Below, piece by piece: positions 7,199-13,672 of a DNA stretch of 17,984 nt; within the stretch, counting starts at the first letter, position 1; every line of letters starts with the position of its first letter. The translations under genes and the position numbers were made by a program. This DNA is from an uncultured Sutterella sp. (GTDB taxonomy: Bacteria; Pseudomonadota; Gammaproteobacteria; Burkholderiales; Burkholderiaceae_F). The stretch is taken from NCBI GenBank assembly GCA_905206345.1, contig CAJLGW010000038.1:1-17984 (forward strand), read 5' to 3'. The notes below the pieces were generated by a model. That model was not told the DNA's origin. It did no database searches and worked only from the letters and a program-made list of their open reading frames with translations.

Positions 7199-8122
7199 TT
7201 ACGTTAAAGAATTTCGAAATTGTTGGACTTCTTCCATCGTCGGAATCGATGCTACGGCACCGGCTCGCGTAACGCTGATGGCTGCGGCCAATACTGCCGT
7301 GTCCAAGTACGCATGGAAAGCTTGGGCATCGTGCGCTTCAAACCAAGAGCAAATGGCATGCATGGCATAACCCACAAAGGTGTCGCCCGCGCCCGTTGTG
7401 TCAACCGCTTTCACGCAATAACTATCAATGGCGCGTGGCTCTTCATGAGGCAAGGCATAAACAATACCCTTGGCACCCAAAGTCAAAATGAGGACGGCGT
7501 TGGGTAACTTCACTTTTAAAGCGTTTAGTGCTGTGTGTGCATCAGAAAATTCTGAACACAACATACCTTGCGTTTCTGTTTGATTAAGAATGAGAACATC
7601 CACGCATTCCAATGGGTAGTTGCAAACATTGGAATCGAAAGGTGCAGGATTGAAAACGGTGAGAAGGTTGCGTTTTTTCGCCTCAATCAAAATGCGATCA
7701 ATGTCGTTGACTTCGTTTTGAAAAAGAACCAGATCCTTTTCAGACAAACTTTCTAAGGCTTCACAGACCAAGTCGTAAGAGACTTGATGATTCGTGCCGG
7801 GAAAGTAGAGAATGGCGTTTTCTGCATCGGGCGTCACTTGAATGAAAGTGTGACCGCTTGCGGAGGAAGGATCAATGCGAACATGATCAATGTTGACCTT
7901 GGACGTCTTTAAAAAGTCATAGAGAAATTGACCGTCTGCGCCTAAAACGCCGGCGTGAGATACGTCAAGACCGCTTCTGGCGATAGCGACCGTTTGATTT
8001 AAACCTTTGCCACCCATAAAGACTGAGCGATGCGTGGCTTCTAACGTTTCACCGCCCGACACAAAGTGAGGGGTTTGGTAGACGTAGTCAATGTTAATGG
8101 ACCCAATATTGAGAATGCGCAT
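7199..8122 (-). CDS. rbsK: Ribokinase / PfkB-family sugar kinase
   Basis: 307 residues, the usual length for ribokinase; GGAG lies 9 nt upstream of ATG 8122. N-terminal GSINIDYVY, the sugar-binding GGKGLNQT (about 37-44), and the ATP/anion-hole motif DTTGAGDTFVG (about 241-251, with the catalytic Asp) place it in the PfkB family. NPAPF and LNQTE in the middle are typical of ribokinases. Expected reaction: D-ribose + ATP to ribose 5-phosphate. It is first in the - strand run that continues into nucleoside hydrolase, so ribose from nucleosides is its likely substrate; no ribose ABC transporter genes are present here. Another PfkB substrate (for example deoxyribose) cannot be excluded. Confidence 0.87.
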   Translation of the reverse strand: MRILNIGSINIDYVYQTPHFVSGGETLEATHRSVFMGGKGLNQTVAIARSGLDVSHAGVLGADGQFLYDFLKTSKVNIDHVRIDPSSASGHTFIQVTPDAENAILYFPGTNHQVSYDLVCEALESLSEKDLVLFQNEVNDIDRILIEAKKRNLLTVFNPAPFDSNVCNYPLECVDVLILNQTETQGMLCSEFSDAHTALNALKVKLPNAVLILTLGAKGIVYALPHEEPRAIDSYCVKAVDTTGAGDTFVGYAMHAICSWFEAHDAQAFHAYLDTAVLAAAISVTRAGAVASIPTMEEVQQFRNSLT

Positions 8123-8177
8123 TGAATAAACTCCACATAAGGATGCGGAAATTTTAACTGAAAAGGGTAAAGAAAAA

Positions 8178-8201
8178 GAGGCGCATTTTGCATTGCACCT
8201 C
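8178..8201 (-). terminator. Rho-independent terminator after the MFS gene
   Basis: On the - strand, GAGGTGCA pairs with TGCGCCTC (8 bp, one T-G wobble) across an 8-nt loop and is followed by TTTTTCTTT. It starts about 10 bp beyond the MFS stop codon and separates that gene from the ribokinase operon, which therefore needs a promoter in the remaining 50 bp upstream of 8122. Confidence 0.85.
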
Positions 8202-8211
8202 TTCCAAATGA

Positions 8212-9462
8212 CTATCTTTCGAAACGAAGTTTTTCAGCTTCGTTGGGTTTCCTGCCCATTAACCATACGCCCGTTATCACGATTAACCAAGCACCTGTCA
8301 TCCAACCGATGTAACCGGGTGCCATGGCAATGACGGGGGTGTCAGCAGGCATCATGCCGACGACGGCATTAGGAATACCGGCGCCGACATAGGCTAAAAG
8401 GTAAATGCCGGAGATAACGCCTGCGCGCTCTTTTAACGTCGTATCTTGCAGTAAAAGTTTAAGAGCACTCGTGCAACTGCCACCGTTGCTACCACCGCAA
8501 ATAGCGACCGTAATTAAGAAAAGTACCGGCATGTGGTAGCCATAAGCGACAAAAGTAAGGCTGCCTGCAATGGCAAACGTGGTGATGACCAAACGCAAGG
8601 CATTAACCGCATAAAAGCGCCCGATCACTAAGCCCGTTGCCGCGTTGGGTACCATCAAAATAAGGTAGCAAAGGGCGGCGATCAATGTGCTTTGAATCCC
8701 AAAAGTTTCTGCAGAAATAATGGCAATAAAGCCTTGGAAGAAACTCCCCATCCCCCATGTGCCGATGTAAGCTGCGCTTGCAATCACAAAGAGGCGCCAA
8801 AGACGACGGGGGACGGCAATCTTAGGAATCAATGTTGCAATTAAAGGCTCCATCCCAAATTGCACGGACTCGGTGCCCGTAGAGACTAAAACCAAAACGC
8901 AGGCAATCAGTCCCATAAAGAGCATGAAAAGGGAGGCCGGATCAAAGAGGTTGTACTCAATACAAATGCCTGTTAAAAGCGAGCCTAAGCACAGACCGAC
9001 GTTGGGACCGGCTGCGGTAAGAGCAGTGCCCAACCAGCGCTTTTCGGGGGGAGCTGTATCGACGACCCAAGCCATGGCTGCGCTTGATGCCAATCCGCAA
9101 GACAGGCCTTGTAAGAATCGACCGAGATTAAACGCCCAAACACTATCCATGACGACAAAGGTAAAGCTTGCAGTCATGGCCAGCAACAGCGTTGTGATCA
9201 CAACGGGTTTGCGACCGAAGTAGTTGGAGAGTCGCGCAAAAAAGACAAGCGTCAAAATACAACCCAAAAAGTACGAGACGATGGAGTTAGCAACATCGGC
9301 GTTACTTAATGCAAGCATTTCGCGATAAACCGACATCAAGGGAATTGGAGCGGAACTTGCGGTAAAGCAGACAATCAAAGTCGATGCGGCACCAATAAAA
9401 GTGCGCATACGGTTGGGTAAATGGTCTGCTGTCAGTTTGTGGGGTGTTTGAGTGGCACTCAT
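8212..9462 (-). CDS. Major facilitator superfamily transporter
   Basis: 416 residues, the usual MFS length, with about 12 hydrophobic segments in two halves. The loop between segments 2 and 3 carries the MFS signature RLSNYFGRKPVV (motif A variant), and GRFLQGLSCGLASSAAMAW fits segment 4. A charged loop near residues 195-225 separates the halves. The substrate cannot be read from the sequence. The closest hint is position: it diverges from an M20 amidohydrolase gene across 113 bp with a shared dyad, so uptake or export of that enzyme's substrate or product is conceivable. Start ATG 9462 has only a weak purine-rich ribosome site (AGAAAAG). It ends in its own terminator. Confidence 0.87.
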   Translation of the reverse strand: MSATQTPHKLTADHLPNRMRTFIGAASTLIVCFTASSAPIPLMSVYREMLALSNADVANSIVSYFLGCILTLVFFARLSNYFGRKPVVITTLLLAMTASFTFVVMDSVWAFNLGRFLQGLSCGLASSAAMAWVVDTAPPEKRWLGTALTAAGPNVGLCLGSLLTGICIEYNLFDPASLFMLFMGLIACVLVLVSTGTESVQFGMEPLIATLIPKIAVPRRLWRLFVIASAAYIGTWGMGSFFQGFIAIISAETFGIQSTLIAALCYLILMVPNAATGLVIGRFYAVNALRLVITTFAIAGSLTFVAYGYHMPVLFLITVAICGGSNGGSCTSALKLLLQDTTLKERAGVISGIYLLAYVGAGIPNAVVGMMPADTPVIAMAPGYIGWMTGAWLIVITGVWLMGRKPNEAEKLRFER

Positions 9463-9524
9463 CTTTTCTGAAGAATAAAAATCGAAGCGGAGATTTTAAG
9501 AGATTTTTTTAAAAAAAAGAGTAT

Positions 9525-9547
9525 TGTCAAAAGAGATTTCTTTGACA
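9525..9547. promoter_or_regulatory. Inverted repeat with back-to-back TTGACA hexamers
   Basis: TGTCAAA (9525-9531) and TTTGACA (9541-9547) form a perfect 7-bp inverted repeat with 9-nt spacer, in the region between the divergent MFS and amidohydrolase genes. Each arm contains a consensus -35 hexamer facing outward. On the - strand an AAAAAT lies 16 bp after TTGACA, a fair -10 for the MFS gene. On the + strand no good -10 is at 16-18 bp. The dyad may therefore be a regulator site, a divergent promoter core, or both. Confidence 0.45.
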
Positions 9548-9575
9548 CTTCTTATCAAACTAGGAGAGAAGCCAA

Positions 9576-10862
9576 ATGCCTGATATTTGCGTAGAAAAGT
9601 ATTTGCCTGACATGGTGGCCATGCGTCGCAAATTGCACATGTATCCTGAAGAGGGATGGACTGAATTTGTCACAACGACGCGCATCATTGAAGCGCTTCG
9701 TGCGATGGGGCTAGAACCTAAATTCGGTAAAGACGTGATTGACGTCAATGCCGTGATGGGACGTCGGGAAGCGATTGTCGAAAAAGCATGGAACGCTGCT
9801 CGCGAGGTCAAAGACATTGATCAAACGATTTTGGATTCCTTAGATCGCTACACGGGCGCAATGGTTGAAATCGATACGGGGTGCCCGGGGCCCTGCACGG
9901 CTCTGCGCTTTGATATCGATTGCGTGGTCAATACCGAAACCGAAGATCCCAATCATGCTCCGAACGCCCAAGGCTTTGCCTCCACGCGTCCTGGTCTCAT
10001 GCACTCTTGCGGGCACGATGCTCATACGGCTTTAGGTCTTGGTGTTGCTCGCTGGGTGGCCGATCACAAAGACGAATTAAAGGGACGGATTAAGATCGTG
10101 TTTCAACCGGCTGAGGAAGGTGTGCGTGGTGCAAGCCCCATGGCTCAGAAGGGCATTGTTGATGATGCAGACTATTTGGTGGGCTCTCACGTCGGGTGTG
10201 AATTCGGTTTGGGTGAAGTGGGCGTTTTAAAGCACGGTTATTTAGCAACGACCAAAATGGATATCACTTTTGAAGGTCGCAGTGCTCACGCGGGCAGTGA
10301 CCCTGAAAAGGGACGCAGTGCATTGGTTGCTGCTGCCGCAACGGTGATGGCGCTTCAAGGGATCAGTCGCCACTCGGGTGGAGATTCGCGTGTGGCTGTC
10401 GGGACGCTTCACGCCGGGGAAGGTCGAAATGTAGTGGCAGCCAAAGCCACGATGCAGGTGGAAGTTCGTGGAGCAACCACGGAAGTCAACCAATTCATGA
10501 CCGAAGAAGTCTATCGTATCGTTCGTGGGATGAGTGAAGTCTATGGAGTGAAGGGCACAATCGAGAAGATGGGCGAAGCCAGTGTCTACGAGTGCGATGA
10601 GGAAGTCTGCACGATGTTGATGCAAGCTGCGCAAGAAATACCGGAACTCAAGAAGTCGGAACTCTTTGAAACGTGTCGCGGTAGTGAAGATTGCAGCATG
10701 TTAGCTAACCGCGTCCGAGAAAAGGGCGGTAAAGCCGGTTACTTCTGTTGGGGGTGTGACCATCATGGGCACCACCGTCCTGACTTCGACGTGCAAGACA
10801 CCGAGAGCTTAAAGGTGGGCTTTAAGATGACGGTGGGCTTTATCAAGAAAGCCAATGGTTAA
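9576..10862 (+). CDS. M20D amidohydrolase, AbgA-like
   Basis: 428 residues from ATG 9576 with AGGAG 9 nt upstream. Features of M20 metallopeptidases of subfamily D: MRRKLHMYPEEGWTEF near the N-terminus, the metal-ligand GLMHSCGHDAHTA (about 139-151), the catalytic-base region QPAEEGVRGA (about 178-187), a dimerisation lid with GRSAHAGSDPEKGRSA, and a late SEDCS segment plus a HHGHH cluster supplying further His. The length and the inserted segment at about 55-90 match AbgA, one subunit of p-aminobenzoyl-glutamate hydrolase, rather than the shorter IAA-amino acid hydrolases. No abgB or abgT neighbour is present, so the substrate may be another N-acyl amino acid. It is cytoplasmic, with no signal peptide. 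A hairpin follows the stop. Confidence 0.87.
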   Translation: MPDICVEKYLPDMVAMRRKLHMYPEEGWTEFVTTTRIIEALRAMGLEPKFGKDVIDVNAVMGRREAIVEKAWNAAREVKDIDQTILDSLDRYTGAMVEIDTGCPGPCTALRFDIDCVVNTETEDPNHAPNAQGFASTRPGLMHSCGHDAHTALGLGVARWVADHKDELKGRIKIVFQPAEEGVRGASPMAQKGIVDDADYLVGSHVGCEFGLGEVGVLKHGYLATTKMDITFEGRSAHAGSDPEKGRSALVAAAATVMALQGISRHSGGDSRVAVGTLHAGEGRNVVAAKATMQVEVRGATTEVNQFMTEEVYRIVRGMSEVYGVKGTIEKMGEASVYECDEEVCTMLMQAAQEIPELKKSELFETCRGSEDCSMLANRVREKGGKAGYFCWGCDHHGHHRPDFDVQDTESLKVGFKMTVGFIKKANG

Positions 10863-10880
10863 ATAAAGTTGTTAAAAGTT

Positions 10881-10909
10881 GATTGGGTTTTCAAAAAGAG
10901 AACCCAATC
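10881..10909. terminator. Hairpin between convergent genes
   Basis: A perfect 9-bp stem (GATTGGGTT 10881-10889 with AACCCAATC 10901-10909) lies 18 bp after the amidohydrolase stop and overlaps the stop codon of the convergent aadA pseudogene. Neither side has a clean T-tract, so it is a probable but atypical bidirectional terminator. Confidence 0.55.
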
Positions 10910-11671
10910 ACTCATTTGGCAATATAAAAGAGTCCCTGACTTTCTTGTTCAAAAATAAGATGACAGAGTCAATTTCTTCATCCGATACGCCCCATTCTTC
11001 AATACCGTATAAATGGTCGAGTTTTGCTGTATCAAGTACCTTTCTTAGGTGTTTCGGTAATTGAGGAATGGCCCAATCAGCTGCAGCATCTTTTGAAGTG
11101 ATCATTTTGGTCTGCAATGTAAACCACATTCGAGCAAGAGTTAGCAGACTGTTTCTCAGATCTGAATCAATATTTTTCAATAAGTTTGGTAAGCAATCTG
11201 CGATCGCATGTTGTACCTCAGAAAAGTGGATGTTGGGCAAGGTGCTTTGGGCGTCATTGCCTTTTAATGTTTGACTGTATTGACGAGCTAGCCAAATTAA
11301 AAATGTGAGTTCGGGTTCGTAATAAGCTTGAGGAATATTTCCTCTTTCAATGTCAGAGCGTAACCATTCTCCAAACATGTACTCACACATTGGAGGGATA
11401 GACCAAGATGAAAAGTCCTCTAGGCAAAGAATCGTGACTTCTAAAGGTCGCTTGTTCGGGTGATTTAAACTTGAAATGACCAATAACTCGTCTGTGAGCA
11501 TTTCTCTAGCTGTTAGGGATAATTTTTGATCAACGACAACCATTAGATCAATATCACTAGAGGCTTGAAGTCCTCCTAAAACGGATGAGCCGCATAAACG
11601 CTAACGAGATGATTAGAGAAAAGATGTTCAAGGGTTGAAAGTACTTGAGAAATTTGACTCTTAGTAGACAT
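10908..11671 (-). pseudogene. aadA: ANT(3'')/AadA-type aminoglycoside adenylyltransferase, frameshifted
   Basis: An N-terminal piece starts at ATG 11671 (MSTKSQISQVLSTLEHLFSN, then HLVSVY). At about 11594-11599 the frame shifts by one net deletion of 1 or 4 nt. In the second frame it continues GSSVLGGLQASSDIDLMVVV, then EVTILCLEDF, FGEWLRSDIERG, LTLARMWFTLQT and SKDAAADWAIPQLP. These are hallmark segments of streptomycin/spectinomycin 3''(9)-O-nucleotidyltransferases, including the catalytic GS...SDIDL motif, which the frameshift cuts from the start codon. An in-frame ATG at 11543 could give 211 residues, but it begins after the catalytic Gly-Ser and Asp residues, so activity is not expected. 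There is no integron attC site or IS beside it. It is probably an old chromosomal gene in decay, unless the shift is a sequencing error. Confidence 0.85.
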
Positions 11672-11718
11672 TCTCTGAATTGGTTTGGGTAAACAGAGTT
11701 AATCATTTAATTGATATG

Positions 11719-11743
11719 AAAAAACGCCCCGAAGGGCGTTTTT
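11719..11743 (-). terminator. Rho-independent terminator of efp
   Basis: CGCCC (11725-11729), a CGAA loop and GGGCG (11734-11738) are flanked by six A on the left and five T on the right. Read on the - strand this is a G+C stem followed by six T, 21 bp after the efp stop. The symmetric tracts would allow it to work on the other strand too. Confidence 0.9.
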
Positions 11744-11763
11744 AGCGTCAATCGAAGAATCGA

Positions 11764-12321
11764 TTACTTAACGCGTGAGCGGTATTCACCCGTACGCGTG
11801 TCGATTTCGATCTTGTCGTCCGTATTAACGAAAGCCGGAACTTGCAATTCGTAACCCGTCGTCAAACGAGCCGGCTTCATAACCTTACCGGAGGTGTCAC
11901 CCTTCACGACAGATTCCGTGTATTCGACTTGGCGAACGAGGATCGTCGGGAGTTCAATGGAGATGGCGCGACCTTGGTAGAAGACCACTTCAGCGGGCAT
12001 GCCGTCTTCGAGGTACTTCAAGGCGTCTTCCATGACGTCGGCTTCAACTTCGTATTGGTTGTATTCTTCGTCCATCCAGACATAGTGCGGATCGGCGAAG
12101 TAGGAGTACGTCACTTCCTTGCGTTCGAGGATCAAGTCTTCAAACTTGTCGTCAGCGCGATAAACCGTTTCCGTGCCAGCACCCGTCAAGAGGTTCTTCA
12201 ACTTCATCTTAACGACAGAGGCGTTACGACCGGACTTGGAGTATTCAGCCTTCAAAACGACCATCGGATCCTTACCGATCATCACAACGTTACCGGCGCG
12301 CAATTCTTGTGCGATTTTCAT
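11764..12321 (-). CDS. efp: Translation elongation factor P
   Basis: 185 residues from ATG 12321 (MKIAQELRAG), with AAGGAA 9 nt upstream. The frame is open 24 codons further upstream, but that extension has no EF-P homology. EF-P relieves ribosomes stalled at polyproline. Three-domain EF-P architecture: the KOW-like N-terminal domain with loop KSGRN, domain II with ERKEVTYSYFADPHYVWMD, and domain III ending TSGKVMKPARL and EIDTRTGEYRSRVK, the family signature. The residue at the loop tip is Arg32, the site rhamnosylated by EarP, rather than the Lys34 beta-lysylated in E. coli; the earP gene lies directly upstream. Codon use is strongly biased, consistent with high expression. It ends in a strong terminator. 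Confidence 0.97.
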   Translation of the reverse strand: MKIAQELRAGNVVMIGKDPMVVLKAEYSKSGRNASVVKMKLKNLLTGAGTETVYRADDKFEDLILERKEVTYSYFADPHYVWMDEEYNQYEVEADVMEDALKYLEDGMPAEVVFYQGRAISIELPTILVRQVEYTESVVKGDTSGKVMKPARLTTGYELQVPAFVNTDDKIEIDTRTGEYRSRVK

Positions 12322-12359
12322 TTGTTCAATTTCCTTCGTTCTCAGTCTTAAGTTTTTAT

Positions 12360-12388
12360 CAGTAGCGGGGGAGCGACCTCCGAAACTG
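12360..12388 (-). promoter_or_regulatory. Stem-loop in the presumed efp leader
   Basis: On the - strand, CAGT (12388-12385) pairs with ACTG (12363-12360) around an inner GGAG-GTCG-CTCC hairpin (12381-12370). It lies about 40 nt upstream of the efp start codon. The inner GGAG is Shine-Dalgarno-like but sequestered and has no start codon at proper spacing. Role unknown. Confidence 0.3.
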
Positions 12389-12423
12389 CCCACTTAAGCA
12401 TGAATCGATATTTAAAAGTGTTA

Positions 12424-12476
12424 TGGGTCAAAGCCCAAAGAAACGTTTCTTTTTTCGCTTACACAAAAAGCGAAAA
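12424..12476. repeat. Cluster of three dyads in the earP-efp spacer
   Basis: Three inverted repeats occur in succession: TGGG/CCCA (12424-12437), a perfect 16-bp palindrome AAAGAAACGTTTCTTT (12437-12452), and a 9-bp stem TTTTCGCTT/AAGCGAAAA (12452-12476). They lie in the 218-bp gap between earP and efp. The last may end earP transcription, although no T-tract follows on the - strand. The palindrome could bind a dimeric regulator of efp. I could not fix an efp promoter: a TTGACC at 12431-12426 has no convincing -10. Confidence 0.4.
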
Positions 12477-12539
12477 CATGCATTTTAGCGTGTTTAGGCC
12501 TTTTTAGAAAATTTTTGATTGTTTTGTGACGGTTTTTGT

Positions 12540-13640
12540 CTACGAAAGGGTCAGACTCGATATTTTTTGAGCCAAGGAACCATTGTGTTTTATGGTCTCA
12601 GACCAACGTTGGGCAGCTAATAACCAAGCGTCATGCTTTTCAATCAATTCATTGAAAAGTTCGGCATGGACACAGCCTTGGTTGTAGGCGCGTTGGAATT
12701 TTTGCCATGTGTTAAAGAGTGCCTCATCCTCAAAAGCATCACGCTCACGATCGACCAATGCATCCAACTTAATAAGGTGCGTATCTTCCTCTTGGGCGTA
12801 GATTTGCCAAATGGTGGGGACGCCTGCAATCATGGCGCGCGCGGCACTGTCTTCGCCACGAATAAAGGCGATGTCGCAACTCCAAAGCAATTCGTCGAAA
12901 TGCTCCTGATCAACGAATGGGAGATTAACCACTTCAATATGAGGGCAATCCAACGCACTGATAGCTTCGTTTAACATTTCAGAGGCCTTCGTAGGCGTTA
13001 AAAGCAACTGAAGCGGAACTTTAACTTGAGAGAGTGCACTTGCCAGCTTTTCTAACGGTGCATAGGGATATCCGAAAAAGAGCACTTTTAATGGTGCAGT
13101 CTTTGGATGCTTAGCATCAAAAGCTTGTCGGCGCTCTTCATAAGTGGTTTCAATCGTCAAAGAACCGGACTTTGGAGTCACGCCAGGGAAATAAAAGAGT
13201 TTCTTTAAGCCCAATGACGGATGGACGCTTGGCATCATGTGACACTCTTCAATCCAATCCTCGGCACTAAAGTAATCAACGTTGATCCAAACGGGTGCCT
13301 CTTCCATCTGACTCATCTTGACTTCAAAGTCATGCGGCAATTGGCAAGCAAAACCTTCAATGACGGCTGGCGATGGCTTCAAAGGAGTGGGGTTTTCATC
13401 CCAGTTTTTTTCCCAATGAATGACCTCGATACCAAACGTTTCTCTATAGCGGGTTAAAGCATCATCTTTATTGAAACCGGCTAAAGGGGCGAGCGTTGTT
13501 TCATCGTCAATGATGAAACGCACCGGGTGGCCTAAGAACTTCAATTCTCGTGCCAAGCGCCAAAGAACGCCCGCATCACCGAAATTATCAATGACGCGAC
13601 AGAAGATATCGATTTGAGGTCTTAAAGTGGAGTGTGCCAT
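12540..13640 (-). CDS. earP: EF-P arginine rhamnosyltransferase EarP
   Basis: 366 residues, the normal size of the EarP (formerly DUF2331) family. EarP transfers rhamnose from dTDP-L-rhamnose to Arg32 of EF-P, activating it for polyproline translation. The N-terminal DIFCRVIDNFGDAGVLWRLA contains the conserved D18 and D22 (DNFGD) needed for catalysis. The second half of the GT-B fold has PFVDQEHFDELLWSCDIAFI and the nucleotide-sugar-binding RGEDSAARA, with Glu near residue 263. efp lies 218 bp downstream on the same strand, the usual arrangement. The start ATG 13640 has no visible Shine-Dalgarno site and faces uvrC only 32 bp away. The dTDP-rhamnose biosynthesis genes are not in this window. 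Confidence 0.96.
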   Translation of the reverse strand: MAHSTLRPQIDIFCRVIDNFGDAGVLWRLARELKFLGHPVRFIIDDETTLAPLAGFNKDDALTRYRETFGIEVIHWEKNWDENPTPLKPSPAVIEGFACQLPHDFEVKMSQMEEAPVWINVDYFSAEDWIEECHMMPSVHPSLGLKKLFYFPGVTPKSGSLTIETTYEERRQAFDAKHPKTAPLKVLFFGYPYAPLEKLASALSQVKVPLQLLLTPTKASEMLNEAISALDCPHIEVVNLPFVDQEHFDELLWSCDIAFIRGEDSAARAMIAGVPTIWQIYAQEEDTHLIKLDALVDRERDAFEDEALFNTWQKFQRAYNQGCVHAELFNELIEKHDAWLLAAQRWSETIKHNGSLAQKISSLTLS

Positions 13641-13672
13641 ACTTCGAATGTTAAATTTTTGCTGATCGTATT

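Noticed and set aside
12322..12393. 24-codon N-terminal extension of efp
   Set aside because: EF-P proteins start at MKxAQExRAG. A proper ribosome site precedes that ATG, and the extension reads through a leader hairpin.
12403..12431. Promoter for efp based on TTGACC
   Set aside because: No acceptable -10 hexamer lies 16-18 bp away; the nearest, TATCGA, is at 15 bp and matches poorly.
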